Assembly (NCBI GenBank): GCA_028023455.1
Contig: JAQFVV010006220.1
Location: 8,413,852-8,477,851 of the forward strand
Direction: 5' to 3'
Source: Epiperipatus broadwayi
Lineage: Eukaryota > Onychophora > Udeonychophora > Euonychophora > Peripatidae
DNA: 64,000 nucleotides
Shown here: positions 36,950-50,259 of the stretch, piece by piece
Position numbering within the stretch: position 1 is the stretch's first letter
Layout of the letters: every line of letters begins with the position of its first letter
Made by a program: the position numbers and the translations under genes
The notes under the pieces: model-generated
Databases searched by the model: none
What the model saw: the letters and a program-made list of their open reading frames with translations, nothing else
What the model was told of the DNA's origin: nothing

Positions 36950-37330
36950 TAATTTTTAAATCGATGATTAAAAAATAAAAGTCACTTCTTAAACCATTAA
37001 TCAAGTATTCATTGTAGGCATTTATTGATGAAGGATAGGAAAAATATTCATATTTTTGAGCTGTTGTGCTAGTAAAGATTTTGAAAATACCACAGGCATA
37101 AAAAAATAGTAATCAAAAAGACATTTGAAGAGAGCAGACTTGACTTTCACTCAAAGTTGAAACACCAAATTGAAAATATCTTTTTTGGATCATATTAGTA
37201 GAATATCTAATTTATTACAAAGTGTGCAATGGTTGGAGAAATTGAAGATAAAGGAGAAAGATGATCAATAAAAAAAGATGAATGGATTCCGTTATCACAA
37301 CATATTAAACAAAATTATGCAATTCATGTA
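36950..37330 (+). pseudogene. LINE C-terminal relic
   Basis: Across shifting plus-strand frames: ILKIPQA..KNSNQKDI near 37,080 (fits the RTE-family LRIPWTxKxSNxxxL box), KLKHQIENIF near 37,160, then a GEIEDKGER patch near 37,240 (fits GxIEGxRxRGR) and KKDEWI near 37,280. The motif order matches the C-terminal end of an RTE-type element, the same region seen at 12,330-12,620 in the other orientation. Highly decayed. Confidence 0.45.
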
Positions 37331-39690
37331 ATCACCAAAAGCTTATAATGATTTGATGATACTTAATAATACTAATAATAATCACTAGACTAACATTAAT
37401 TTAAAGAGAAAATATTCATTGTTATTTTCTTTATTAAACACTGACTACTATCTTTAAGATAACTTAAAATAATTTTTTTCAAAATGATTACCAAATGCCA
37501 TCTTGTTACAGACTAGTTTTAACATTAATTTCAAGACTATTCATAGGTAATAGACATAAATATAGATAGTCTACATGTATAATCATCTTGCATCATGACT
37601 AATTCACAATTTTATATAACTAAATATATAAATTATATATTTACAACTCTTACTAATTCATCTATAAATAAATAATTTATTAATAATTTGAAATCAGATC
37701 AATCACATTCAAATACCTTACTAGGATAAATTTAATCAGCAGTAAAAATCATTTATGTGCAATTAAAATTATTAGTATAATTTGAAGTAGAGACTGGTGA
37801 GGTTTTTTTTTATATTTATCAAGCTTACAATAGATGGCTCTAGAATAGAGTAAAGGGAAGGTCTTTAACATTTGTGCTTCTGTGAAGGAATTTCCTCAAA
37901 GTATGAAATATACCCATAGAGGGTATATTTCTATGAATGTTAGAATAAATAAATCATTGTTTATTCATTTATAAGTAAATCAGTTTAAAATTCTTATGTA
38001 TTCCACTTTCAATCAGATTTTTTTTCTCTGTCATCAAACTTTTGTTCATAAAAAAATAAATCTATTATTTTTATTTGTAGATTTATTTATTCATCTGCAA
38101 TAATAAATTATTCATTTATAAATAAATAAGTAGCAGGGGGTAGTGAGTTATAGTTTGAAATGGATAAATATTTACAAGTTATTTTGATTTGCACAAATAC
38201 TTCTTTCAAAACGTGTACAAACTTTAAAAGCAAATACAAGCCCTTAAAGTTTGAATGCTAAACAAAATTTCAAATACCATAAAATGTTTTCACATAGAAA
38301 ACATTTTATATAATAATTTAATGTCACAGACCTTTTCTAAAACTAATTGTTTATTTAATTTTATATTTAATAAAATAATTATAATGTTATAATTTTTTTG
38401 GAAGATAAAATTTTTAATTTTTTAAAATTTTGTTTGTTTATATTTTGTTAATTATTGAATCTAAACTAAACTATTATTTGACTTACATGAAAAAAATAAT
38501 ATGAAAATAAATTCTTGGCATAACCAACAGTTTCTATATAGATACCACTTTTGTTTTTGCTTGTCAAATCTGTCACAGAAAGTAATCCAAAATAGTTGTT
38601 TTCAGCTTTTAATATAAAGTTATTGATTAGAACTTTGATCAATTATAATCTATTGTATGACATTCTATATGTTAGTTCTATCTATTGTTTCTAGATGGAG
38701 GAGTTGTAATCAGAACAAATAAAAATTCTAAAATTAAAAATTTTCATACTACTTTTGCTTTACTTTAAAATGGGAAAAAAGTTGGTTTATTATTTTCAAG
38801 AGTTTTTTACTTTATGTTATTAAGTATTAAATATTTAATGTTTATTTATAGTTTTTAAAATATATTTTGAAGTGTTGTAAATTTATGTGATAGAGAAGCA
38901 TGAAATATTTTATATCAGGAATGTTAAAACTTTTTGAAATGTATTTTATTTATAAATATATTTTGGTAATTTCTAAATATAGTTTTAATACAAAATGTGA
39001 TAAAATATTTTTTTTCCATTACATACTCCATTAAACTAAAGCAATATATATATATAAATAAATGTGTCAATCTTAATTTTCAATGTAGTTCAAATATGTA
39101 TTTTCTGAAGGTCTAAGATGAAAAAAAATTATAATTAATATTTATTTAATAAAAAATAATTACCTTATAAATATATAAATTATGGAGCAATTTAAATACT
39201 ATTTACTTTATAAAGTACATTATTATAACCAGCATATATTCTTAGATTGCAACAAACAATAGCTAGATTATCTATCAGATACAGACAAATAATAATTAAA
39301 TTATATTGATTTAGACAAATAATAATTAAATTATATTCTGAGACTCTGATAATATAACTAGACTGGATACATTATATTAAATATTTTTATTAAGTTAAAG
39401 AATGCAAGATAATATAAAAGGAGTCAACAAACTTCTGATGTATTGATTGTAAACAGAACAATAATTGAACCACTAAACATCACACGATCACTACTATATG
39501 GAAAGTTTTGCTTTGTTTTGAATTGTATTATAACAATAGTTGATTGATCAATGAGTTTATATTAGAATCAGATTATGCTCAATATTACATATTAGAACTA
39601 TAGTAGGGAAATCTCATTTTTGCTCTTCCTAACCATCCCTTATCAATATTAATTTTTTTTATATTACCATGAAATCTAATTACAGTTCTT
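37331..39690. other. non-coding AT-rich DNA with TTTATAAATAAA clusters
   Basis: No gene. Palindromic TTTATAAATAAAT-type motifs cluster at 37,665-37,690 and 37,940-38,135. A tandem duplication of an AGACAAATAATAATTAAATT unit lies at 39,285-39,340. Confidence 0.6.
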
Positions 39691-39694
39691 ACAT

Positions 39695-41010
39695 TTCAGA
39701 ATGCAATATTCTTTAGATGATATATTCTGAGTCTATCTTGATGATCCACTGCTTTAATCATCATACTTATAGAATCAAATGCATTCATAATCTATAAATC
39801 CAAACACACTGGAATTTCATATTCATTAGTCTTTTCTATGATTTTTATCAATACTTGGATGTCATCTATTATGCTGAAACCACTTTTAATCCTAACTTGC
39901 TTTTTTGATTGATCTGAGTTCCAGTTTGTATAGATGAGTTATAATCCTCTTAATAAAGATTTTATGTAGAACTGATAGAAAATTGATTGGTTTATAATTT
40001 CTAATATCATCTTCATTCCTTTCTTAAATATCAATACTGTACTTTATTCTTCCAATTAACTGATACATGTCATTTAGATGTTTGTTATATTGCTTTGCCA
40101 ACAATTCTTTTTATTTCTTTACCGGCTCTTCACAAAATATTTCCTAAAATCTTTTTTATCTCGTAGAGTTAATTACATATTTCATTTCTTTATTTAAATT
40201 CCTAGCAATTCAGAAAATGTAATAATTGTAGTGGTTACATTGTTTTATTTTTTATTACTATATAATTCATCATAGATCTCTTCCACACATTTCATGATGT
40301 TGTCCTCTTTTTAGTAATTGTTTCATTTTTTCTTCTTATTGCTAAAATAACCGTTATTCCAATAGCAAAATGTTTTATAATTTTGAAACTTTTAGTCTCT
40401 CTTTAGTTTTCCTTTTTAATTCACAGCTATATTTTCTTATATATTATTAACTCTTTCTTATACTATTTTTACAGAACTTGAGATATTTCATTCTTTTTAA
40501 TGGATCATTTTTGAATTTTACATATCCTTTTTTATGTATTAATTAGTCTCAATTGAACTTGCTTTGTTTTTCCTATCTTCTTGTAGTTTTCAGTAGTATC
40601 AGTTTTTTTCTTCTTAATATTTTGAAACATCTTCAAAATATTTTTAAAATGATTAACAAGCTTTATTTTAAATGTAGTCAAATGATCCTAATATCAACTG
40701 TTAATACAAATTTTTATTAGTATTTTTTGTCTTTCTAGTTTTGCCTTAACCAACATCTCATATCTTGCTAATTGATTATCATTTTCTGGATTTGTTAGTC
40801 AGAATATAATTTAATTCTAAATTGTGAACTCATTTTGGTGCTTCCATGTCAATTTCCTTTTAACATTTTTATAATATACAGTTTTTCTTCTTATGGAATT
40901 TTCCCAAGTAAATGCTCTCTCTTATTTCTGTCACTAAAGGCAAATTTATCGACAGTTTTTCAAAGTTTTAATCATTTTCCAATTTGAGAAATAAAGTAGT
41001 TTCATATGCT
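39695..41010 (-). pseudogene. RTE-like LINE relic, copy 3 (decayed)
   Basis: Nucleotide-level similarity to the better copy at 25,075-26,950, same orientation: for example TTGATGATCCACTGCTTTAAT.. (39,738), the region encoding DYEKAFDSI, TCCAATTAACTGATACATGTCAT.. (40,050) and ..TTGAGATATTTCATTCTTTTTAAT (40,480). It extends further 5' into endonuclease-derived sequence to about 41,000 (an ERAFTWEN-like reading and a later ILTNK patch). Many indels and stops. Confidence 0.75.
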
Positions 41011-42099
41011 TAAATGTTGCTGACTTCCAAGTAAGCAGAAAAATAAGAAACTTTTAAAAAATTAAATTGGAAAAACTTTAGAGCAAATGGTAATGTCTTG
41101 ATAATAATGACTTTTGTCAAGAACTCTTTGAAATCTTCAAACCTCTATTGAAAAAATGATTCAGCATATATATCTATGGTTAGATCTTTGATATCCAAAG
41201 TAATGCTGTTCAATAATTTAAATATGCTATTAAAATTAATGAAATGTTTTCTGCTTTTTTTATTAATAGATGGAGCTTATACTGTTTGCTTATAATCAGA
41301 TTTGTCTGCACTTTTGTTTGCACAATATTTTACAATTATTATTAAAAGCCTCAGAAAACCTTGGAATGAGATAAAAAATAAATAACCAAATGGCTTTAAT
41401 GCTTGGGAGTTCATAAGAAGTTCAATTGCTAGAACTGAAATTAATCTACAGATTTTATGTTCCTGAGCCTGACACTCTATTACTGCACTAAACCATATAA
41501 GAAAAATATTGGTATCAAATGATGGGATAAGTAAACCTTCACATAATTAGTAAAAGTAAACACTATAAAACAGTTTCTGCAGCATAATTTTTTAACATAA
41601 ATTCCTATTTATAATGATTTTCATTATCCAAACTCGTAATAATAATTTAATTTCAATTTACAATTGATATATTAAATGAGAAAATATTTGCAGAATCTCA
41701 TTTATTTATACATCAATCAATCAATAAATTATTTATTTTATAAATGAATAAATAATATTTATAAGTAAATGATTTATTTTTCATGTTATCCAAACTATAA
41801 GAAACTATATTTCTATGTTGACTCATTTATAAATAAATTATTTCATAAGTCAATCAATAAATGCTTTGTTTGTTATGATGTGATTAAAATTAAATCTATG
41901 TAAAGTTTTAATAGTTTAGAGTTATTTCTTTCCTCTGTAGTTTAACCCAATGGCAGAGTGTGGATTCAAAAAAGAAATAGTTCCTGGATCAATTCTTAGT
42001 GAAATAAAAAAATCATAAACTGTTATGCTTAACCTGTCATTTGATGTTAAAATATCATATGCTCACCTGAATGACTAATCATATAATTATTATAATTTG
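41011..42099. other. non-coding AT-rich DNA
   Basis: Flank of the LTR element. Contains another cluster of ATTTATAAATAAAT-type motifs (41,700-41,870). Confidence 0.5.
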
Positions 42100-42103
42100 G
42101 TAT

Positions 42104-45100
42104 TGTACTGGTCAAAATCATGTATTCATTCAACAAGATTTAGAATCCAAGAAAAAGCACAGCAATCTAGTATGTGCGAGTTACACAGGTCTGGAACAAT
42201 ACTAAATGCTAATCTATTTACCTTTTCTCCAAGATCTATGACTTATATGAGCAACACTTTTGAGAATACTAACAAGCTTTCCATTACTCCAGCCCTGGCA
42301 ATGAGAACAGGAAGAGCAAAGAGACTTAAAGTCAACGATGCTAAAATGATTAACTATAATCACAACATGAAATAAAGTGTTTAATTGATAATAATTTGGG
42401 AGATTACATTAATTAAAAGGGTATAAGATAATTAATGAATGAATTAATGCTAGAGATTCAGACCCTTAATAGCAACATACCATAACAGACCAATGATATA
42501 ATATAAATTTATTAAACAAATAAAGACAACAGTTGATTATTATAATGAAATGAATTTATATATATATGTGGGAATGTCTATACAATCATTATGACAGGTT
42601 ACAGAAATAAATATAAATATTGTGTTTAATACATAAATGAGTGGTTACATGAAATTTAATTGGTGTGGTTAATACACCAAAGTTAGAATAATTTATAGTT
42701 TAACCCTCATCAAAATACCATGAATTTACATATAACATATTTTATTACAACATTATATATATATATAAGCAATAATTGATGATTTGTGGTTTTAAGAGTG
42801 TGTGTAATCACCTTTCTACTAGATTTGGGAGATCACCCCAATGGGCAGAGGCAAGATGGTTCAGCTTAAATAAAAGGAATAAAATTACATCTTACAGATA
42901 GAATTGCAGGTTTATCAATAAAATAATAAAGCAATATTAATCAAGGCAGTATTATGTTATAATTTACAATCACGTACATGAATGAGGTCACAAGATACTC
43001 TGGTTGGCTTTTCCATATTTGCATAAGAGTGAGAATATGCTGGCACGATGGGTAAAACAAATCTAAAGAATAGTGGCACAAGTAGTGCTTTGGGATAGTT
43101 TATCATATTTCCCATACACATTCATTAAGAGTGCCTGAAATGGATCCCCGGCAGGAAAAGCATCTACTTTGTGAGGGATTATAAGGAATGGGACTAGACA
43201 TTATGAAGATCCCAAGGTACATGGCAAAGCAAGAGAAATCAATGAATTAAATGATTGTAAAGATAACTTTATAATGCATATAACATGTGGATAGTTCCTG
43301 TCACTAATGACTATGATAAACTAATAAATACCTGTTTAAAGCAGTATGCTATCTGATGCATTGAAATGCATAAACATAAACTAATGCCCAATAAAATGTA
43401 AAATGGATAAGAATCTAAAACTAAGAGAATAAATTGCTCTCTCTCTCACATTTTTAAAATATCTCCCTACATTTCAATAATAATTGTACACATACAGTTT
43501 GACATATGAATTATATAAAATAAATTTACAGATCAACCACACATGCTAAAAATATCTTTAATATTAAACTAACTTATGATAGACTTTACTTAGATAAGTT
43601 GGCAAAACATATTTCAATAATTAGGTCAGGATTTAAATTATAGTTAGTGAAGGTAACTAAGTATAGGCATTAAAAGTTCATCTGTCATTTAAATAGCAAA
43701 CAATATTATATGATATAATTGGCATAAAACCAAGTGAGTTTTTATGATGATTAACTTTAAAAAAAAATTTATATCTCCATCAATTTTATAGGAGAAAACC
43801 AGGAGGAGTGGAGTTCAAATTTACTTACTGGGTTGGATACCATTGGCATATTAAAATTAAATCAACATTACAAACTAAAAGAGAAATAAATTTCAATCTA
43901 AATTGCCGCACCAAAGTTTAAACAAAATTAATACAGCTTTAAATCAGATTGTATAGACATTAGTGAATAGTTACAGAATAACTTTGAGAAAATATGAACA
44001 GAAAATTTATTTAAATTTAGATGTTAAATTAGTAAATGTTTACTGGTTGGCAACAATCCAGACATTTACCTTGGCAAACTTGTTGACATGAAGCAGGAGT
44101 CAGTGGATCATGATCATGTACTGGTTTTGCTGGAAAGAGGTATCAGTTGGTAATTGAAGTTCAAATTCAGGAAAACTTTCTCCTTGAATGGTTCACTCAA
44201 TTGGGCCCAGTTGTTTTGGGCTTCAGCATCAGGAAGATGAGAGATCCAGGTCTATTGGGAAGCAAACGGTCATTTCCTTTACCCCAACATAATTTTATTT
44301 TACAAATTCAACTCATGTGGACTATTTTAGCACTCTAACTTAAAAAATTAAAAATTTTTTTTTTTGACAGCCAAACTTTTAAGCTATTTATGCACAATGA
44401 TCCATTGTTTTTCTCGCATTTTTGTTTAGATGTTAAATCTGATTAAATTCTTGCTCAAACTCAGTGTACTTGGACATATACTTGGTCATATCTTAAATTG
44501 ACCCACATTTCTATATATGATAATAAAAAACTGATCAATTAGCCAAGTGAAATTTGAATAGAAAATAGTCTTTTGTCCTTACAAAATTTTATACATTCTT
44601 TTAAGATATAGTCCATATATGGTAATGGAAAACCAATTAATTAGCCAAATAGAAATTAATTGAATCATTTTTGTTCCATTCAATTTTTGTACATTTTTTA
44701 AAATATGACAATGTCTGCCAACATCACCAGATTTAACAACTATGTTGTGACTCGTAGATATCTATTCTGTCTTATAAATTAGTGAAATTTGAAAATATAA
44801 AATTACAAAATATTATACATTGTACAAATATAAATTGATTTGTCTTATAGAAATTATTAGTAAAATTATTTAAAATACACCTAGGCTTGTTGATTTTTCA
44901 TACACACATACACATATGTGAGTTGAATGGGTAGACAAAACTAAATGTTAATAATTTACCAAAATAAATGTCTATTTAATTTACCACAAATATTTTTAAC
45001 TCTTGGTATACATCCATGTAGAGTCATGTACCTATACATCTATATATACTACCACCTGTTGTTCAATGTGGCTGTCTATTACACTTATAAGTTGGTTCAA

Positions 45101-45170
45101 ACCCATGCTAGTGTTTATATAATTGTCACTAGGTGAAACACAAATATATACAACAATATTTACAGCTTCA
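42104..45170 (-). repeat. 3' LTR (3,067 bp)
   Basis: Direct repeat of 51,756-54,876. In segments compared by eye roughly nine bases in ten agree, with small indels. Plus-strand limits TGTACTGGTCAAAATC.. and ..TATTTACAGCTTCA. Boundaries were set by where similarity to the other copy stops and by the flanking GTAT. The 92-codon frame at 42,097-42,375 is open in this copy only and is not treated as a gene. Confidence 0.9.
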
Positions 45171-45899
45171 TATCTCTCTAATACAGTTAATGAAAAAAGA
45201 CAAAAAAACTTTTACTTATTGTATTTTCCAGTAAGGGAGATTGATAGAATTAATTGATGGACAACTTCTGGTATTACACAAGATATATCAACATTAAGAT
45301 CATTAGATACTTTAAGTTCCCATTATATGATACATGAATCCATCCATTTTTATTCCTTACGATTAATCCCACTAATTCATAAATAATCATAAGACACAAC
45401 AACAGCATGTTGACAACTTTTAATGTTTACCCACATTCATTCCTTAATGTCATTCTGATGATGCCTTAAAATTGGTCATGATTTATACTTTCCCTGGTCT
45501 GGGGTATGTCATAGTATGACTTTAAACTTCATGCATTAAAAATTCATTTGCTTATTCCATTGTCAGCTAGGATGAAGATATTGTTCTCACATTTTGTTTG
45601 TATATGATATGGCCCTTGATATAACAGGAAGAATTTCCAAAACTGCTTATTATTGATGTTACTAGTTCTGAGCATTCATACCCAAACTTGGTCTCTCACC
45701 TTGAACATATATGAATGGGTATTTCACTGGTGTTCTCTGAGCTTTTCCATTTGCAATGACCATAGGCAGGCTCTATCTTGATCCTTTTCTTTGTTGATGT
45801 ACCCTTTCCCATTGGCACTGGTGTTTTAACCAAGATATTTCACAGCTGCTCAAAGTAGAATAGCAATGGTGTGAACCCTGTAGACCTATTTATGGTGTC

Positions 45900-46510
45900 A
45901 TTGATAAAATGGACCACTTTCTGATGATGATTTACCTATTCCTTGTGATTATTGGGTGTATGTGTCATAAATAAGCAGTTTATCTCTTTCATAAGTTTCT
46001 CACAAAGGGTTGTATTGAAGGTTCCTAATTGATATGAGAATATGTTGAATGCCATCTCTTGATATGCATGCTTTCCAGTCTTTAGAGGTGAAAGCAGATC
46101 CATGGGCTGACAAAATGACTGCAGGTTTTCTCATCTCCTTATATTGTCTACTCTGTAAGACTTTGGTCATGTTCCAGTAGTCAGCTTTCCATACTGGATA
46201 AGTGCATACATACTTGGAGAACATATCGTATGTTATCAATAGATATTGATAATGCTTACACAATGGCAATGACCTATAGTGATTGATGGCCAACATCTCA
46301 TTTGGTTTAGATAGAATAATGGTGATATTATGACCTGCATATTACTTGTTTGGGGATTTACTTTTTATACACAGAACATTTCTAAAGATTGGTGAACACA
46401 TGAGTGTACAGGCCAGTCTGTAAAATTGCTGCCTTAATGCTTCCTCAGTCTTATGTGAAGCATAATTCCCAATCAACTGATGCACATGGTCAATTAAGTA
46501 TATCTAAAGA
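45900..46510 (-). pseudogene. gypsy integrase relic
   Basis: Near 46,490-46,370 a minus-strand frame reads HQLIGNYASHKTEEALRQQF then ..CTLMC, an H-H-C-C zinc-binding domain with its second cysteine pair damaged. The frame 46,296-46,000 holds the catalytic core: ITYDMFSKYVCTYPV (first aspartate) and LSAHGSAFTSKDWKA (normally D-x-G-x-A-F, here the aspartate is alanine-histidine). Integrase would insert the cDNA; this copy cannot. Confidence 0.8.
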
Positions 46511-46983
46511 TTTTAGGGCTCCATGATTTTCTTTAGGCTATCAGGATCTCTTGTATGGATTCTAAAATCCCATTTTGCATCTGTTACCTACCAGTAGTGG
46601 TGGCATCAGGTTTTATCTGGTGGAGGGTATTATCTTTCTGCACAGGGGCTTCTTGTTCTACCAATATTGTTAGCTCACTAATTCAGCCTCCATATCATCA
46701 CTTGCAGAATTTAGCATTACAATTATTAGCTGGTTTCCAATCAACATGATCTTTGGATGCATCTTGATAAAATGGCAACTCAAGATGACTGCAACAATGT
46801 TTTCAGGTCCAGGGCAATAGATCATCTTTTATTGGAATGTCTGTAGGGACAACCTCCATCAAAACAGATGCTCATTGTTAAGTAATTGCAGTTGAGAAAT
46901 TCCATGCATTGTGTAGCCCATCACAATGATAACCTCAGATCCCAGTAATATTTGTTTGAACTTATTACACGCCTAGACAATTG

Positions 46984-47166
46984 CTAATTTTTTGTTCCAT
47001 GACCACCTGTATAGTTAACTTCTACCCCAGTAAGGTTTTGGCTACTAAAGCTCAACACTTGGTGCTTTTTTTGTCCATCAATTTGAAATATAACTACCCC
47101 TAATCCCTTTTTGCTACTGTTCATCTGGACATAAAAGGGATGAGTAAAGTCTGGATGATGTAACAT
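46984..47166 (-). pseudogene. gypsy RNase H relic
   Basis: HPDFTHPFYVQMNSSKKGLG is the first RNase H block (PFxLxTDASxxGxG), with the key aspartate replaced by asparagine. It continues VLSFSSQNLTGVEVNYT, the family's (S/Y)S(R/K)xLxxxExNY block. The frame is closed shortly after. Confidence 0.8.
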
Positions 47167-47275
47167 GTTGGTAGTTAAGAAAGTATTCTTGATAGTCTCA
47201 AATTCTTAATGTTTACTGGTCCATGCCCACTTCTGGCCTTTCCATAATAAATTTTGGTAATTGGGAGGTATTTTG

Positions 47276-47363
47276 TGCAAACACAGGCTAGAATTTATGA
47301 TAATAATTGCACAATTTTATGCAAACATAGGCTAGAATTTATGAAAATAATTGCACAATTCTA
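47276..47363. repeat. 44-bp tandem duplication
   Basis: Two copies (47,276-47,319, 47,320-47,363) of a unit starting TGCAAACACAGGCTAGAATT, differing at a few sites, inside the RT region of the gypsy element; it disrupts the coding frame. Confidence 0.85.
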
Positions 47364-47409
47364 GGTCTGGGAAACTTGTTCATGGTTTCCATTTTATCTG
47401 GGTGAGTTT

Positions 47410-47895
47410 TTATGCACTTGTCATTAAGAATGTGCCCAAAAATGATATCTCCTGGAGTGCAAAGTAGCTTTTCTCAAAGTTCATGATAATATTTTTTGTG
47501 GCACATTCTTGAAAGAATTTCCTTATATATTCAAGGTGCTTCTTTGGGCCTTGCAATGCAATAACCACATAGCAGATAATATGCTTCTTAATTTCTTCTG
47601 ACAAAACATTGTCAAGATGTCTCATCAATCCTGTCTATTAATTCAAATGGGACTATTTTTAAAAATCAGTGGGTATACCCATTATGCCTAAATGCAGTGT
47701 ACTTCCTATCCCCAAGGATTCAAGGCCATCTGATAGTATCTGGCCATGAGGTTTAAGATGGAGAATAATGTATTGTGGCTTAGGCAGGTGAATATCTCCT
47801 GGATGGATTGTGGGACTCCCATTCTGGAATGGTAATGCTGTTGAGTTTATGAGCATCCAAGCATAGTCAGATAGCACCACTTGTCTTTTTAACAA
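47410..47895 (-). pseudogene. gypsy reverse transcriptase relic
   Basis: Two frames. 47,895-47,659 includes the template-contact half. 47,628-47,410 reads MMRHLDNVLSEEIKKHIICY, then VVIALQGPKKHLEYIRKFFQ and ..NFEKSYFALQEISFLGTFL, matching the palm and the (K)CxFxxxExxFLGxxx block after the catalytic box. The YxDD box itself is lost: the frame reads CYVVIA, apparently through a small deletion. Confidence 0.8.
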
Positions 47896-48324
47896 TTATC
47901 AAGATGTTATTGTATGGGGATGGCCACTTTTCAATGATTCTGCAACCTATCATTTGTTGGATATGGTTATTGACCTCTTCTTGATACTGGAATGGGGTAG
48001 GGTATGTCCTAGTTTGAAAATAGTTCTCTTCTTTAACTTTTATCCTATGAACATACCCTTAATTTCTCCTGGTGTGTTTGAAAAAACCGTTGCATTACCA
48101 TCTAGGATTTGGTATTACTCATCTCTGTCTTTTGGGTCTTTCACTACTGTTTCATTACTTTTTTTTAACAACCTCCCTGTCTACAGTTTTGCTACACATC
48201 TTAACTGATGAATTATTATTATTACCTTCAAAGGGGAATCCATTCCTCTCTGAACATAAATGTCTTTGGGGAGTAATCTAAGGCACACTGATACTGATTC
48301 AAAAAGTCCGATCCTATGATTAGG

Positions 48325-48564
48325 TTATGAATCAACTCCATCACAATTAAGAACATATGTCATATCACTGTACTGCGAATTTTCTAGCCAGACCTGATAA
48401 TTTTTTGTTGTGGTCCTTTTTTCATTTGCAAGGGTAAGCTGGACAGAATGGGTAGGCAACTGTAAGAAGTGCTTCTTTTTTTCTAGTTGATCATACCAGC
48501 CCTTTGTGATCAGTGAAATTTGGCTTACCGAGTCCAGCAGTGCATAAGTTATAATGCTTCCCAC
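48325..48564 (-). pseudogene. gypsy aspartic protease relic
   Basis: The 79-codon frame contains YALLDSVSQISLITKGWYDQ, the retroviral-type protease active site LLDSGSxxSLI with glycine changed to valine. It then continues LPTHSVQLTLAN, consistent with the flap region. It lies just upstream of RT in the reading direction, as expected for Ty3/gypsy. The glycine loss should abolish activity. Confidence 0.8.
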
Positions 48565-48899
48565 TTTAACATTAATAACTGGACATGGGTCAATGGGGGT
48601 GCTGATACAGAGGCTTCTGCCTCATTAATTATAGTAGATATGGGATTTTGGTACCCATTTGTGTTCCTAGACTTCTTAATGGAACACTGTTAGGAGGAAC
48701 AGCTTAATGGGACCCATGAAAGATTTTTGACTGCCATTCACAATACTTTCTTTTCAGCATGGTCTGATTTTAGTCATGGGTTGGAATGGATTGATTACTC
48801 CATTTTCTGGACAGTGACTGATTAAATTCTTGTGAGTTCTGCTCTCTGAGACTTCTTTGGGGATTCATTGCTAAAGTTCCCCAGGTCCATGGCAGTCAG

Positions 48900-50215
48900 A
48901 AATTGAGCCATTTCTTCCACATTTGTGATTCTGCTCATTACTATTACTCACTGAATTGATTGAAGCATGTCTTCTGCATGGTTCTGATGATGTATGCTTC
49001 TGAAAAAGGAAAAGCAGTTAGAAACCTGAGTTAAGCACCTATCTAAGAAAAAATTGAGTATGGGTTTTCTTCCCACCATATTTTTTATAGGAGACACAGT
49101 GGAGTATCTCATCTTGGTGCTCTTCACTCTAGAAGCTCACCAATATCATAATCTGATATTCTCTGAAAGTCTTAGGTTTGTCTTGAATAGATCCCCACCA
49201 ATTCTTCGCAGCACTATATAAGTAGTGATTGGCAATGGTAAGTTAATCCTCATCATTTGCCTGATAAAAATAAAAATATTGAATAGATCCCCACCAATTC
49301 TTCACAGGACTATATAAGTAGTGATTGGCAATGGCAATTTAATCCTCATCATTTGCCTGATAAAAATAAAAATAATTCCGTTAAGCTGTCCAAATGGGCT
49401 TGGGGATTTTATTCCCTGGTTCTTCTCTGAACATTTTCACTTACTGTAGCCATGTTCAGCTGAGTTCCTGATTCTGCAATTTCTCTCTGATGAGTAGGTG
49501 TGCTGGTGGAGTTAGCCCCATTCATGTGAGAATCTGTAAGAGCCTCTACCAATGGAAGGCTAATGGGAGTTATCCCTGGTTGATGATCACTGATGCGCAG
49601 AAGCTGTATTTGTCCTGGACTTCTTTTGTCATCTGGGATGCGCATCCTTGTAACTTACTATGTTTTAATTTCTGAACCCTGGCCTTCCTATACTTAAACT
49701 GGGCTTGAGGTTTTCCAGATCCTGATTTAAGGTCCTTATTTCAGTTGCTGTTTCTTCTCGTATCATCTACATACTTTTCTGGTTGCAACTCTTTGATGGC
49801 TGACCTACACTTCTTTATCCTATCCTTCATGAGATTGCACTCCCCTCTCAGCTCTTCAATTGCTTTTGTAGCTTATCCTCAATTTTCTTTAACATCATCT
49901 CAATTCTCTCAGTCTCTTTTCTGCATTCCTTTGCAATCCTTTGGTTTGCCTCTACCAGTCTAGCTTCCATTTTCTCTGCTTTCCTTTGATTTGACTGCAG
50001 TCAAATTTCCATTTTTCTTATCTCTCATCATACTCTGTAGTATGTTATTAAATTTTCATCTTGCTGTGGAGATAGGTGGTCTTGTTTGACATCATGGAAA
50101 AGTGTAAGTGGATCCTTCATAGGGCCCTCTGAAATTTGTTCTTACCATTATCTTCCAAAGGGATGCTGGTATCACCCCTTTCATCCTCAACTTCTTCTTC
50201 TCGGCTGTCATCCAT
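48900..50215 (-). pseudogene. gypsy gag-like region with coiled coil
   Basis: A start at 50,215 opens MDDSREEEVEDERGDTSIPL and stops after 33 codons. Downstream, in shifting frames, is a lysine/glutamate-rich stretch (about 49,990-49,860: ..EARLVEANQRIAKECRKE.. and ..MLKKIEDKLQKQ..), predicted coiled coil. The frame 49,645-49,409 (78 codons) follows. I found no intact CCHC zinc knuckle. Assignment as gag rests on position between the LTR and protease. Confidence 0.55.
49183..49374. repeat. 96-bp tandem duplication
   Basis: Two copies (49,183-49,278, 49,279-49,374) starting TTGAATAGATCCCCACCAAT, with only a few differences, within the gag region of the gypsy element. Confidence 0.9.
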
Positions 50216-50259
50216 AGTGGATATTGACTATGTTTAAAACTTCTCTTTAAATCTTTCTG

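Noticed and set aside
42097-42375. 92-codon frame at the LTR edge as a gene
   Set aside because: The corresponding part of the other LTR is interrupted, so the frame is not conserved between copies; it starts outside the element.
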